DNA of 64,000 nt, taken from NCBI RefSeq assembly GCF_000306765.2, contig NC_017941.2, forward strand, positions 682,001 to 746,000, given 5' to 3'. The notes below the pieces were generated by a model that worked only from the letters and a program-made list of their open reading frames with translations, had not been told where the DNA came from and made no database searches. Shown here piece after piece: positions 1 through 9,124 of the stretch (position 1 is the first letter of the stretch; each line of letters begins with the position of its first letter). Both the position numbers and the translations under genes were made by a program. The stretch comes from Haloferax mediterranei ATCC 33500 (GTDB lineage: Archaea; Halobacteriota; Halobacteria; Halobacteriales; Haloferacaceae).

Positions 1-305
1 TTTTGTAGCGACGACAGAGACGATAAGAGGACAGCACGGTTGGACGGCTCCTTTCGACCCCGTGGTTTCCACGTGGGTTACTGCTGGTCAACCTACCCTG
101 TCTCTCTAATACTCGTGAGCGGCTGCAATCGCGCTTCTCGATAGCACAACCACACAACTGGAGAGGCAGTACGACCACACAACCGAAGAGCGTCTGGTAC
201 GTACACCGCCGCATTGACTGCAACACAGGGCGGCCTCTGAACAGAAACGGTCGACAATGCTCTGATTTGCTCGCCTTTCAAGTCCTTCGCCGACTAGCAG
301 CGGGT
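1..305. other. no gene recognised at left edge
   Basis: No convincing coding frame is seen and no gene clearly runs in from the left. The stretch is less GC-rich than its surroundings. The short word CCACACAAC occurs twice, about 25 bp apart (near 150 and 175). It presumably contains the promoter of the FAD oxidoreductase that starts at 306. No tRNA-like or CRISPR-like structure was seen. Confidence 0.5.
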
Positions 306-1514
306 ATGGGCAGTCCCGAGCGAGTTGCCGTCGTCGGTGCGGGCGCGGTCGGTCTGACGACCGCGTACGACCTTGCCAGCCGTGGCGCGCAGGTTACGCT
401 GTTCGAGCGTGACGAGCCGGGTTCCGGGATGACGGACCGCGCTGCGGGCATCTGCTACGACGCCTACGCCGAGGACATCGACGTGTCGGTCGCCGACCGC
501 GCGATGGACCGATTCAGGTCGCTCTCGGGCGACGGCGAGTTCGTCTTTCACGAGACGCCCTACGTGTTTCTCGCCCGCGAGGGCGACGAGTCGGCGGCAA
601 CCGCGCTCACGGAGTCGGTCGAACGAATGCGGGTCCACGACCGGGACGTTTCACTGGTCGACACCGCCGAGTTGGGCGAGCGATTTCCCATCCGCACTGA
701 CGACATTGCACTCGCGGGCGTCGCCGAGAACGCCGGGTGGGCCGACCCGGTGGCCTACGTGGACCTGTTCGTAGAAAAATGCGAGCGCGCCGGCGTCGAG
801 TTCCGCGTCGGCGACGAAGTAGCGGTCCGCGCCGAGCCGCCGACTGTTGTCGTCACCGACGAGCTATCCGCCCGGTTCGACGCCGTCGTGGTCGCGGCGG
901 GTATCGATTCGCGCTGTCTCCTTGCCGACGCTGGCTACCTAATCGCGCTCAAACCATACCGGGCACAGGCGCTCGTCGGCGAGTGCGACTACCGCGGTCC
1001 TATCGTCTACGACGCGACCGACGGGTCGTATCTCCGACCGCATCCCGCTGGCGTCCTCGCTGGTGACGGCGTCGAGGCGGTCGAAGCGGACTCGGACGAC
1101 TGGGACCCGGCGGCGGACGACTGGTTCATCGAGGACGCACTCGATACCGCTCGCCACCGGACCAAACTCGACCCGGAACTCGGGCGAGCGTGGGCCGGTC
1201 TCTGTGGCTCGACGCCGGACAACAACCCGCTCGTCGGCGAGGTTGTGGATGGTGTCTACGTCGCCACCGGCTGGCACGGCCACGGGTTCATGTGGGCACC
1301 AGCGATGGGCGAATCCCTCGCGGAAGCGGTGCTCGGAGACGGACGTGGGTCGATTCCGAAAGCGTTCGACCCGAGTCGATTCGACGGCGACGAGTCGTTT
1401 ACGGTGGTCGAGGGGATGACACTCGACGGCGAGGGCGACGATGGCGACAGTGATGTCGGCGATGGCGACAACGACGACAACGACGACAACGACGGCAGCG
1501 ACGACGGATGCTAA
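306..1514 (+). CDS. FAD-dependent oxidoreductase, DAO (D-amino-acid oxidase-like) family
   Basis: About 402 residues. A Rossmann FAD-binding motif (VAVVGAGAVGLTTAYDLASRG) begins a few residues after ATG 306, which makes this start better than the upstream in-frame TTG at 267. The C-terminal half carries the DAO-type signature with GLCGSTPDNNPLVGEV and GWHGHGFMWAPAMGE, where the second FAD contact lies. The family oxidises amines or amino acids such as sarcosine or glycine; the substrate cannot be read from sequence. The protein ends in an acidic low-complexity tail of Asp, Gly and Asn from about 1430. The gene stands alone, convergent with the Hsp20 gene. Family assignment is firm, substrate is unknown. 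Confidence 0.85.
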   Translation: MGSPERVAVVGAGAVGLTTAYDLASRGAQVTLFERDEPGSGMTDRAAGICYDAYAEDIDVSVADRAMDRFRSLSGDGEFVFHETPYVFLAREGDESAATALTESVERMRVHDRDVSLVDTAELGERFPIRTDDIALAGVAENAGWADPVAYVDLFVEKCERAGVEFRVGDEVAVRAEPPTVVVTDELSARFDAVVVAAGIDSRCLLADAGYLIALKPYRAQALVGECDYRGPIVYDATDGSYLRPHPAGVLAGDGVEAVEADSDDWDPAADDWFIEDALDTARHRTKLDPELGRAWAGLCGSTPDNNPLVGEVVDGVYVATGWHGHGFMWAPAMGESLAEAVLGDGRGSIPKAFDPSRFDGDESFTVVEGMTLDGEGDDGDSDVGDGDNDDNDDNDGSDDGC

Positions 1515-1526
1515 AATAAGCGAACT

Positions 1527-2027
1527 TCAGGCGTCTCGGCCGTCTACGTCGCCGAAACCGTCTTCCGACGCTTCGTCGGGCGTCGTCTCTTCTTCGTCTC
1601 TCGTCTCTTCTTCGTCTGCTTGTTCCGTGACGGCGATGTCGCTCGCCCGCCCGTCCTTTGGAATCCGAATTTCGAGCGTACCGTTTTTGTTGACCGTCGC
1701 GGTTCCCTCTGCGGCTTCGACCGCCGCATCGGAGGGGAGTGCAGCGCTACCGGAGAGAGTGAGACCGCGACCGGGGAAGCGCATCTCGAAGCCCTCGTGG
1801 AAGTCGCGGAAGCGGTCGATGCGGATTTCGACTTCGCCGTCGAGGAAGCGGACTTGTACGTCTTCGGCGCGGGCACCGGGTGCATCGAAGACGACGAGGT
1901 AGGCGTCCTCGGATTCGAGGAGGTCGTACGCGAGCGGCTTGTACTCTTGCATCTGGCTGACGCCGCGGCCGACCCGTTCGAGGACGGCGTTGGCGGCTGA
2001 CTCGCCGAATTTACGGAGGTCACTCAT
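1527..2027 (-). CDS. Hsp20 / alpha-crystallin family small heat shock protein
   Basis: 166 residues. The central part (about residues 35-120) has the alpha-crystallin beta-sandwich pattern, with AYLVVFDAPGARAEDVQVRF, a middle segment FEMRFPGRGLTLSGSAALP, and a final strand GTLEIRIPKDG that includes the I-x-I/V type motif for oligomer contacts. The last 35 residues are a Glu/Asp/Thr-rich tail, a common halophilic extension. The family holds unfolding proteins in a refoldable state in the cytoplasm. Its ATG overlaps the stop of the upstream small zinc protein by four bases, so the two are likely co-translated. Some haloarchaeal relatives are annotated as gas-vesicle-type Hsp20 proteins, but no gvp genes are nearby. 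Confidence 0.85.
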   Translation of the reverse strand: MSDLRKFGESAANAVLERVGRGVSQMQEYKPLAYDLLESEDAYLVVFDAPGARAEDVQVRFLDGEVEIRIDRFRDFHEGFEMRFPGRGLTLSGSAALPSDAAVEAAEGTATVNKNGTLEIRIPKDGRASDIAVTEQADEEETRDEEETTPDEASEDGFGDVDGRDA

Positions 2028-2182
2028 AGTTCAATCTCCTCTAAAAACCGTTGTTCGCCGCAGTACGGACAGGAGAAGTCCGCCACCGTCACGTCGTCGG
2101 GCATGTCGTAGGTGTAATGCAGCTCGAACATATCGAGCTCGCAGTCCTCGTTGGTGCACTTGACTTCGAGGGTCGCGGGCAT
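2024..2182 (-). CDS. small zinc-binding protein (two CxxxxC / CxxC knuckles)
   Basis: A 52-residue protein when started at MPATLEVKC. It has CTNEDC near the N-terminus and CPYC near the C-terminus, together a four-cysteine zinc site. A TATA-like TTTATG lies about 25 bp upstream of this start, which fits a leaderless transcript and argues against the earlier in-frame ATGs at 2188 and 2209. It resembles a family of tiny haloarchaeal zinc proteins (DUF7559-like, from memory). It overlaps the Hsp20 start by four bases, which suggests coupled expression. Molecular function is unknown. Confidence 0.65.
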   Translation of the reverse strand: MPATLEVKCTNEDCELDMFELHYTYDMPDDVTVADFSCPYCGEQRFLEEIEL

Positions 2183-2339
2183 GTCCATCCGTTGCGTTCC
2201 CACGCTCATAAACGCGCGGGAGTCGGAACCTCGTGGACCGTCTCCGGGCGTCTATTCCCTCCATACGGTCTCTCTGGGCGCACGGAGACAGCGCCGCTCG
2301 ACCGGTTGCGTTTTCAGCGTCGAACGCGAACCGCGACCG

Positions 2340-4046
2340 ATGACCGACCCCGCCGACCTCACCGTGACTATCGTCGACGGATACGTCGACGAACCGGCGC
2401 ACTTCGGCGTGCCGCCGTATATCTCGACGTATCCCAGATTCACCGCGGGTGCGGTGGTCGACGCGGGCGTCCCAGAGTCCAACGTCGTCTACCACACCAT
2501 CGACGAACTCCGCGAGGACCGACAGAAGTGGCGCGACGTGGCTGACGCCGACCTCATGATTTACATCGGCGGCATGACCGTTCCCGGCAAGTACGTGGGC
2601 GGCACGCCCGCCGAACCCGACGAAGTCCGCGAACTCGCGTGGGTCGCCGAGGGCACGGCGCTCATGGGTGGCCCGATTCGCTTCGGCGTCGGCGACGAAA
2701 ACGCCGGCGGACAGGACATGGAGCGCAAGGACCTCGACTACGACTTCGTCGCCAAAGGCGACATCGAGGCGGCCACCTACGACCTCATCGACTCCGGACT
2801 CGAAGGCTTCGGCAACCGGATGCGCGACAACGAGGAACTCGACCGCTGGGCCGCAAAGGGCGCGTTCGTCGTCGAACAGCACCCCAACCATCCGGAGTAC
2901 CTCATCTGTGAGATGGAGACCTCCCGCGGGTGTGCCTACCGGTGTTCGTTCTGTACCGAACCGCTGTACGGAAATCCCGCGTTCCGAACCGCCGACTCCG
3001 TCGTCAAGGAGGTAGAGAACCTCTACAACCGCGGTGCGCGACATTTCCGTCTCGGCCGACAGGCCGATATTCTCGCGTTCGGTGGCGATGGCGAAGCCCC
3101 GAACCCGGACGCGCTTCGCCGTCTCTACGGCGGGATTCGAGAGGTCGCACCGGACCTCGGGACGCTCCACCTCGACAACGTCAATCCCATCACCATCGTC
3201 GGGTGGCCCGAGAAATCCCGCGAAGCCCTCAGTATCATCGCCGAGCACAACACGGCGGGCGACACCGCGGCGTTCGGTCTCGAATCGGCCGACCCCGTGG
3301 TGCAAGAGGAGAACAACCTCAACGTCTCCGCCGACGAGTGTTTCGAGGCGGTCAAAATCGTCAACGAGGTTGCCGGGTGGCGACCCGGCGACGACCCGGC
3401 CGACGCACCGACACACGGTCCCGACGCCGCAAACCGCTTGCCGAAACTCCTTCCCGGAATCAATCTCCTGCACGGCCTGAAGGGCGAACGCGAGGAAACC
3501 TTCGAGCACAACAAGCGATTCCTCCAGCGCGTCTACGACGAGGGGCTGATGGTCCGCCGCATCAACATCCGGCAGGTCATGGCCTTCGACGGGACGGACA
3601 TGTCCGACACCGGCGCTGACATCGCCCGCGACCACAAGCAACTGTTCAAGACGTACAAACAGGAAGTCCGCGAGGAAATCGACCGGCCGATGCTCCGACG
3701 GGTCGCCCCGCCGGGGACGGTTCTCCCGAACGTCCATCTGGAGTACCACCAAGACGGCCGGACGTTCGGCCGCCAACTCGGGACGTACCCGCTTTTGGTC
3801 GGAATTCCGGGTGAACGAGACCTTGGAAAGAACATCGACGTGGCCGTCGTCGACCACGGCTACCGGTCGGTTACGGGCGTCCCCTTCCCGCTCGACTTCA
3901 ACGAGGCCTCGATGGACGAACTCACAGCTATCCCCGGTATCGGACGGTCCACCGCGGGCGACATCGTGGTGAATCGACCGTATGGAGACGTCGGGGATAT
4001 GGGAAGCGTCGACGTCGATGCAGACCTCTCGAAGTACGTTCAGTAA
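2340..4046 (+). CDS. radical SAM protein with C-terminal helix-hairpin-helix (COG1031 type)
   Basis: 568 residues from ATG 2340; the open frame extends upstream, but MTDPADLTVTIVDGY is where the conserved protein begins. The radical SAM cluster motif is CAYRCSFC (C-x3-C-x2-C) near residue 200, followed by a TIM-barrel region. The last 45 residues are a helix-hairpin-helix, ELTAIPGIGRSTAGDIV, a nucleic-acid-binding fold. This combination defines an archaeal group of Fe-S oxidoreductases whose reaction is not established. The N-terminal region resembles a B12-binding-like fold, but no DxHxxG motif was seen. Monocistronic. Family is firm; substrate is unknown, and an RNA or DNA substrate is an inference from the HhH. 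Confidence 0.85.
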   Translation: MTDPADLTVTIVDGYVDEPAHFGVPPYISTYPRFTAGAVVDAGVPESNVVYHTIDELREDRQKWRDVADADLMIYIGGMTVPGKYVGGTPAEPDEVRELAWVAEGTALMGGPIRFGVGDENAGGQDMERKDLDYDFVAKGDIEAATYDLIDSGLEGFGNRMRDNEELDRWAAKGAFVVEQHPNHPEYLICEMETSRGCAYRCSFCTEPLYGNPAFRTADSVVKEVENLYNRGARHFRLGRQADILAFGGDGEAPNPDALRRLYGGIREVAPDLGTLHLDNVNPITIVGWPEKSREALSIIAEHNTAGDTAAFGLESADPVVQEENNLNVSADECFEAVKIVNEVAGWRPGDDPADAPTHGPDAANRLPKLLPGINLLHGLKGEREETFEHNKRFLQRVYDEGLMVRRINIRQVMAFDGTDMSDTGADIARDHKQLFKTYKQEVREEIDRPMLRRVAPPGTVLPNVHLEYHQDGRTFGRQLGTYPLLVGIPGERDLGKNIDVAVVDHGYRSVTGVPFPLDFNEASMDELTAIPGIGRSTAGDIVVNRPYGDVGDMGSVDVDADLSKYVQ

Positions 4047-4166
4047 GCGACAGAACGTCTCTTTCTCTCCTCTTCACTTGCAAGCGTGCTCTCCCATTCA
4101 CTCGAAACTGTGGTGGGTCGTGGTCGTTCACTTGCACGTGTGGTCTGTTCCGCGTCGAGTGCCGAG

Positions 4167-5405
4167 TCAGTCTGTGCTGACGGCCCCGGTGGGGTCAGTC
4201 CGAGTGGAGTCGTCGGAAGACCGAACTGGCGAGGTTGCGACCCAGAGGACTCCCGCCGCGCCGGCGACGGTAAGCCCCGCCCACGGAAGGAACGTCACCG
4301 GGCCGAGTGAGTCTGCAATTGCCCCGCCGGCGAGGTTGGCGAGTCCACTCGCCGTCGAGAGGACCATCGACGCACCCGAGAGGACAGTCGCCCGTCCGAC
4401 ATCGCCGAGTCGGTCGTTGAGGTACTGATTGCGGAGCGGAGCGATAACGACGCGGGTGCTCCGATAGAGGAAGAGCATCGGTACCAAAAACAGTGGGGTG
4501 AGCGCAATGCTCGCGTAGACGACGCCGAAGAGAGGGCCAAGAAGTGCGAACGTTCTGCGGATACCGAGTTTCTCTTCGAGCACGCCGACGGTCGAGGCGG
4601 CACCGGCCGAGACCAGTTTGAACCCGGCGTACAGCACGCCCAACCCGACGACCGAGACACCGAGGCTGTCGAGCGCGGGTTGTTCGAACGTTCGGGTCAT
4701 CCCGAAGAGGCCGTTGAACAGCGCGGCGTAGGCGACGAGCCATCGAACCGCCGGTCGTTTCGCTTGGACGCGAAGCATATGGACTGCCTCGCGGACGGTG
4801 AAGACGGAGTCGTTCGAGCCGCCGGGGTCGTCCGAATCAGCTGACCCGTCGCCGACAGCCGGAAGCGTGTACAGAATCGGGATACCGAGCGCGGCGAGTG
4901 CGGCGTTGACCACGAAGGGAAGCGCGGCGTCGATGCTGTAGAGATACCCGCCCGCGATTGCGGTCGCCGCGGACGTTATCAACAATCCCATCTTGCCGCG
5001 TCCCTCGATGCGGGCGTACTCCGACTCGTCGAAATACTGCTTGAGGAGTTCGTAAAGCCACGCGTTTTGCGTTCCCGACCTGAACGCCCAGCCGAACGCC
5101 CAGACGACTTTCACGACGAGGTAGGCGACTGGCGAGGAGGCAAGGACGAGTCCGACCATGGCCGAAGCGCGAAGCGTGTTACCGACCGCGAGACTCGCCC
5201 GCCGACCGATTCTGTCACCGAGATACCCCGACGGAATCTCCGCGATAACCATCCCGAAGAGAAACGCCGCCTGTGCCACGCCGATAAATGCCAAGCCAAA
5301 CCCCTGGTGGCGGAGATAGAGAATGCTGACGGGGAGGTAAAAGCCGGTTGCCCCAGTTATCCGATAGGCGTAATATCGCCAGATTACTGACCGTGCTGTT
5401 GCCAT
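4167..5405 (-). CDS. MFS transporter
   Basis: About 412 residues from the second in-frame ATG (MATARSVIWRYYAYR). Roughly twelve hydrophobic segments are visible. The loop between helices 2 and 3 holds the MFS signature GYLGDRIGRRASLAVGNT. A polar linker of Asp/Ser/Gly around residues 190-205 separates the two six-helix halves. The family exports or imports small molecules across the cytoplasmic membrane using ion gradients; the cargo cannot be inferred. It resembles a subgroup of haloarchaeal MFS proteins. It is convergent with the radical SAM gene, and no pathway genes flank it. Confidence 0.8.
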   Translation of the reverse strand: MATARSVIWRYYAYRITGATGFYLPVSILYLRHQGFGLAFIGVAQAAFLFGMVIAEIPSGYLGDRIGRRASLAVGNTLRASAMVGLVLASSPVAYLVVKVVWAFGWAFRSGTQNAWLYELLKQYFDESEYARIEGRGKMGLLITSAATAIAGGYLYSIDAALPFVVNAALAALGIPILYTLPAVGDGSADSDDPGGSNDSVFTVREAVHMLRVQAKRPAVRWLVAYAALFNGLFGMTRTFEQPALDSLGVSVVGLGVLYAGFKLVSAGAASTVGVLEEKLGIRRTFALLGPLFGVVYASIALTPLFLVPMLFLYRSTRVVIAPLRNQYLNDRLGDVGRATVLSGASMVLSTASGLANLAGGAIADSLGPVTFLPWAGLTVAGAAGVLWVATSPVRSSDDSTRTDPTGAVSTD

Positions 5406-5551
5406 CAACGGCAACTTCGAAGGGGGATAAAATGATTGTTTCCAGTAATGTATTTTTGTAAATATGGTGGTGCATTAGTCGCTCTATCGCTCGGACAGAA
5501 ACGGAGAAATCGACGAAATGCAGACGCGTCGATTTCGAAAGAAGCGTCGCG

Positions 5552-5956
5552 TTAGAAGTCGTCTTCGACGACTTCGCCGACGGCGAAGTTGGACTTGACT
5601 TCGGTAATTTCGACTTTGACGCGCTCACCGACGTCGGTCTCGGGGACGATAATGACGTAGCCGCGTTCGACGCGGGCGATGCCGTCCCCTTGCTTGCCGA
5701 TGTCCTCGATTTCGACGTAGCGAAGCTCTCCGGGTTCGACCGGGGGCTGTGGTTCGGCGGATGGGGTAGCACCGCCGTTCGATTCGGACTCTACGGTCTC
5801 GTGCGTCTCGCGAGAGATGAGTGCGACGCGATACGTTTCATCGGCTTCGATAGCACCGGCCTCGACTTCGCGACGAGGGATTTCGACGACGTATCGGTCG
5901 TCCTCGGTGCGAACGTCAGCATTGAACAGACACAGGAGTTTATCTGAGATTTCCAC
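5552..5956 (-). CDS. TRAM domain-containing protein
   Basis: 134 residues. The C-terminal 60 residues form a TRAM domain (YVEIEDIGKQGDGIARVERGYVIIVPETDVGERVKVEITEV), a beta-barrel RNA-binding module also found in TrmA and MiaB tRNA-modifying enzymes. Stand-alone TRAM proteins occur in methanogens and haloarchaea and have been linked to RNA-chaperone or cold-shock-like roles. The N-terminal 60 residues are a shorter beta-rich segment (VEIPRREVEAGAIEADETYRV) joined by a Pro/Glu/Ser linker. It stands alone between an MFS gene and a cysteine-cluster protein. Role in RNA folding or translation is an inference. Confidence 0.85.
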   Translation of the reverse strand: MEISDKLLCLFNADVRTEDDRYVVEIPRREVEAGAIEADETYRVALISRETHETVESESNGGATPSAEPQPPVEPGELRYVEIEDIGKQGDGIARVERGYVIIVPETDVGERVKVEITEVKSNFAVGEVVEDDF

Positions 5957-6018
5957 CGTAAGACCTCCAATATGTGGTCAGTCCGGAGTGTTAAAGATGT
6001 ACCGCCGTCCGTGAGATT

Positions 6019-6693
6019 TCACTCCGGAATCGACGTTCCGTCGGGGTGTTTCGCCCCTTCTGAGTCGTGGACGACGACCTCTCCCGCATCCGTTTCGACC
6101 GGTTCGTAGGCGTCGGCGACGGCGCGTGCTTCTTCTAACTCGCGAACCGCCCGCTCTTTGAGCGCTCGCGCCAGCTCCTCCGCGTCTTCCCGGGAGATGT
6201 CTCGACCGAGTCCCTCGCACTCGTGTGCCCGGACGATTCCTTCTTCATCGACGGCTTCACCCATGGGTTGGCTCGTGCCGCCGAGGTCGACGCTGAAGGG
6301 ATACGTCTCGCAGATAAGCGGCCGGTTGTCGTGGACCTGACAGGCCCCCTGTCCGGTTTCGTCCTCTTCGTAGAATCGGCAGTCGCCGCAGGCACTCGTC
6401 TGGAGCGCCCACTCGAACGTCTCGCCTTCGAGACCGTCGTCGCCATCGGTGAGTCCGTACGGCATCGGTCTGGCCACGTCGCGCCAGTCGTAGTTCTCGT
6501 CGGCCCCTTCCTGCAGGCCTCGAACCTCGTCGGGGAAGACGGTCGCCGTATGTGGCTCGGGGCCGTCGTCGGTCTCGTACCCCTTACAGCAGGCACCGCA
6601 GCGTGTGCATTCGAAGCCGATGGACTCGATGGCGTCGGCCAACTCCGACACGTCGAGGTCACGGGCGCGGGCGAGTTCGGCTTCGAGGTTCAT
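6019..6693 (-). CDS. YkgJ-family cysteine cluster protein
   Basis: 224 residues. The cysteine-cluster signature is clear: CTRCGACCKG near residue 34, a central CGDC, and CQVHDNRPLICETYPFS about residue 120. These cysteines are typical of the YkgJ/UPF0153 family, which is believed to bind zinc or an Fe-S cluster. Between and after these lie charged helices, and the C-terminal 40 residues are an unconserved acidic tail. It faces the next gene in the same direction with a 39-bp gap. No enzymatic role is established for the family. Confidence 0.8.
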   Translation of the reverse strand: MNLEAELARARDLDVSELADAIESIGFECTRCGACCKGYETDDGPEPHTATVFPDEVRGLQEGADENYDWRDVARPMPYGLTDGDDGLEGETFEWALQTSACGDCRFYEEDETGQGACQVHDNRPLICETYPFSVDLGGTSQPMGEAVDEEGIVRAHECEGLGRDISREDAEELARALKERAVRELEEARAVADAYEPVETDAGEVVVHDSEGAKHPDGTSIPE

Positions 6694-6732
6694 ACCCGTG
6701 GTGCGGGCGCGAGACGCAAGAGCGGCGCGGTT

Positions 6733-7521
6733 CTACGCGGGGGTAACTCGCCCCTCGACCGGGTCCCACCGGACGCGACGCTCGGCGGCGAGTTTTTCGA
6801 TGTGGGCGACGACCGTCGCACGAGCGAGGTCGCGCACACTGGTAATGTCCTTGTCGTACGCGGCGTCGGTCACGGCGTTGGGTGTCTCGTTGCCCGCCCG
6901 TATCGCGTCGAGAACCTTCTCCTCGCGGCTGTTTCGGTGCGCGACGAGTCGGGCGAGTGTCGTGCGCGAATCTTCGACTTCGGGACCATGACCGGGCAGC
7001 AGCCTGCCCGGGTTCCGGGCGTGGAGCCGCCTGAGCGCGACGAGGTACGCCCGCACGTCGCCTTCCGGTGCACCGACGACGACGCTCCCCTCGGCGACCG
7101 CGAGGTCTCCACAGAGGCAGTCGTCACCGACGACGAAGCCCACGTGGTCGCGGGCGTGGCCCGGCGTATCGAGGACTTCGACGCCCGCGCCGACGGGGAT
7201 GGTCGTCCCCTCGACGAAGGTTCTGTCCGGGGAGACGCCGGTCGCTTCGGCGAAGAGACGTTCGTAGCCGCGACGGCACCAGACGGTCGCGCCGGTCTCG
7301 TGGGCGTAGTCGGCGACAGCGCCCACGTGGTCAGGGTGGGTGTGCGTGACGGCGATGTGCGTCACGCCGGATTCGACCAGCGAGTCGAGTTCAGGGGTTC
7401 GAGTGGCGGGGTCGACGAGGAGTCCGTCGGACTGCCGACTCTCGTCGGATACGAGATAGGCGTTCGTCGCGCCGGTCGGCGCGCGGGTCGAGACGGGTAC
7501 CGAGACGCACGTGATGTGCAT
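6733..7521 (-). CDS. MBL-fold metallo-hydrolase
   Basis: 262 residues with the metallo-beta-lactamase metal motif THTHPDHVGAV near residue 58 and later metal ligands in DTPGHARDHVGF and GDLAV. The C-terminal third is helical and resembles the winged-helix-like domain seen in the LACTB2/RNase-related MBL group (LARATVVAHIEKLAAERRVRWD). This suggests a hydrolase acting on thioesters or RNA, but the substrate cannot be fixed. It lies 39 bp upstream of the cysteine-cluster gene on the same strand, so the two may be co-transcribed. Confidence 0.85.
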   Translation of the reverse strand: MHITCVSVPVSTRAPTGATNAYLVSDESRQSDGLLVDPATRTPELDSLVESGVTHIAVTHTHPDHVGAVADYAHETGATVWCRRGYERLFAEATGVSPDRTFVEGTTIPVGAGVEVLDTPGHARDHVGFVVGDDCLCGDLAVAEGSVVVGAPEGDVRAYLVALRRLHARNPGRLLPGHGPEVEDSRTTLARLVAHRNSREEKVLDAIRAGNETPNAVTDAAYDKDITSVRDLARATVVAHIEKLAAERRVRWDPVEGRVTPA

Positions 7522-7644
7522 GCCGTCGGCTACGCTCGCCGCTGGTTTATCGGGTTCGGGAGAAATGGTGGCTTGGTCTGCGGGGTGCGCCCCCGCGGGC
7601 GTTGGTGGTCGTCCGCGCTTACGTGTCGAGGTAGTCGTCCGCGT

Positions 7645-7923
7645 TCACGTGTTGAGGAAGTAGACCTGCTTGCGCGCGTCCTTGAAGGAGTAACGCGAGC
7701 CGATGAGGTCGGACTCTTCGAGACGGTTGAGCGCGTAGCGGACGGTGCGGTCCGGCAGTAGCGACTCTTCCGCGAGTTGACCCTGCGAGAGCGGCGCATC
7801 GCTCTCGAGGACTTTTGCGACGAGCTTTGCGCTCGGGGGTAGTTCGCGGAGACGGTCCCGGAACTCGGCTTCCGAGAGCAAGTCTTCAGTATCTGGCTCT
7901 GCAGTAGTGGTGCTCATACCCAT
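7645..7923 (-). CDS. winged-helix transcriptional regulator, MarR/TrmB-like
   Basis: 92 residues from ATG 7923; a TATA-like TTAAC element lies about 25 bp upstream, which supports this leaderless start over the longer open frame. After a Glu/Asp-rich N-terminal stretch the protein is almost entirely one winged helix: SAKLVAKVLESDAPLSQGQLAEESLLPDRTVRYALNRLEESDLIGSRYS, with the recognition helix at LLPDRTVRYALNRLEE and a short wing. Such single-domain regulators are abundant in haloarchaea. There is no sensor domain. Target genes are unknown; the MBL and YkgJ genes downstream are co-directional. Confidence 0.8.
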   Translation of the reverse strand: MGMSTTTAEPDTEDLLSEAEFRDRLRELPPSAKLVAKVLESDAPLSQGQLAEESLLPDRTVRYALNRLEESDLIGSRYSFKDARKQVYFLNT

Positions 7924-8038
7924 GACAGGTGGTTTCTCTGTGTTAAGGGTTAGCTTCAAGTGTGACAAAACAATCCAGAGACCTTATACACATATAAATA
8001 TGCTCTCGTGTCACGATAATCGGCACACGGCGCGGCTA

Positions 8039-8200
8039 TCACTCTGATTGTCGCAGCGTATCGACGGCAGGTTGACTGGACTGATAGCGTCCCATCGGCG
8101 CGTGACAGTCGGGACAGTGAACGATGAGCCAGTCTTCGACGACGTGGCGCGTCAACTCACTCGCCTCGTATTCCGAACCACAATGATGGCACGTTGGCAT
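8039..8200 (-). CDS. small zinc-finger protein
   Basis: 53 residues from ATG 8200. Two Cys pairs, CHHC near residue 4 and CPDC near residue 31, form a zinc knuckle, and the spacing resembles rubredoxin-like haloarchaeal micro-zinc proteins. It is divergent from the methyltransferase gene at 8287, leaving only 86 bp for both promoters. The longer open frame (to 8248) would add a Pro-rich N-terminus not expected in the family. Function unknown; regulatory or protein-interaction roles are typical guesses for such proteins. Confidence 0.6.
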   Translation of the reverse strand: MPTCHHCGSEYEASELTRHVVEDWLIVHCPDCHAPMGRYQSSQPAVDTLRQSE

Positions 8201-8286
8201 ATACCATGGTACGTTCTCGGGCGTGGAAAGCGTATCCCCTTCCCGCACAGCGTATCCAGTACCGTTTTACCGTCCCCCCTGCGAGT

Positions 8287-9054
8287 ATGCGTAGCGTGAA
8301 AGGAAAGGAGTGGTACCAGGCCGACGAGGTCGCCCAGGAGTACGACTCGAAGCGGTTCTCCAAGGGCGGTCGGCTCATCGACCGGCGAGAAAAAGAGGCA
8401 GTCCTCGCGGCTCTCGGTCCCGTCGAGGACAAGAATATCCTCGAAATCGCCTGTGGAACTGGTCGATTCACCGTGATGCTCGCTCAAGAGGGGGCGAGCG
8501 TCGTCGGACTGGATATTTCGCGGGCGATGATGGTACAGGGGCGGGAGAAGGCCCGCGCAGCAGGCGTTGCCGACCGTATCGAGTTCCTTCGCGGCGACGC
8601 GGCGCGGCTTCCCTTCCCCGACAATCACTTCGACGCGGTGTTCGCCATGCGCTTTTTCCACCTCGCGGACACCCCGGCGAAGTTCTTAGCCGAAATGGCG
8701 CGTGTCTCGAAAGAACAGGTGTTTTTCGACACGTTCAACGACAAGAGCCTCCGGGTCGCCTACAACTGGCTGCTCCCGATGGGCTCTCGTCTCTATTCGA
8801 ACGACGGTGTCGGTCGTCTCCTCAACGACGCGGGACTCGAACTCGCGGATGCGAAACACGACTTCGTCATCCCGTTCGGATTCTACCGGAAGGTTCCGAA
8901 CGGCATCGCACAACCCTTCCGCTCGCTCGACCTCACGGTCGGCGAGACGTCGTTCGGTGACGACCTCGCTTCAGTGTCGTACTGGAATGCGCGCGTCACC
9001 GCCGATGCAGACGATTCATCCCGCGCGGCGACTCGAGCGAGCGACGCCGAGTGA
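8287..9054 (+). CDS. class I SAM-dependent methyltransferase
   Basis: 255 residues from ATG 8287 (MRSVKGKEWYQADEVAQEYD). Motif I is ILEIACGTGRFTVMLA, motif II VVGLDISRAMM, and later motifs RGDAARLPFPDNHFDAVFAMRFFHL, all of the UbiE/Methyltransf_11 type. The family methylates small molecules, lipids or sugars. Its immediate downstream neighbour on the same strand is a family 2 glycosyltransferase (gap 70 bp), so a role in modifying a glycan or lipid carrier is possible but not shown. The upstream part of the open frame (8194-8286) has no conserved start and overlaps the divergent promoter. Confidence 0.8.
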   Translation: MRSVKGKEWYQADEVAQEYDSKRFSKGGRLIDRREKEAVLAALGPVEDKNILEIACGTGRFTVMLAQEGASVVGLDISRAMMVQGREKARAAGVADRIEFLRGDAARLPFPDNHFDAVFAMRFFHLADTPAKFLAEMARVSKEQVFFDTFNDKSLRVAYNWLLPMGSRLYSNDGVGRLLNDAGLELADAKHDFVIPFGFYRKVPNGIAQPFRSLDLTVGETSFGDDLASVSYWNARVTADADDSSRAATRASDAE

Positions 9055-9124
9055 CGCCGTGACACGGGTGATTTTACCACGATTCTCGATTCACATTTAA
9101 GTACGTCCATCGCAAGTGTCCCGT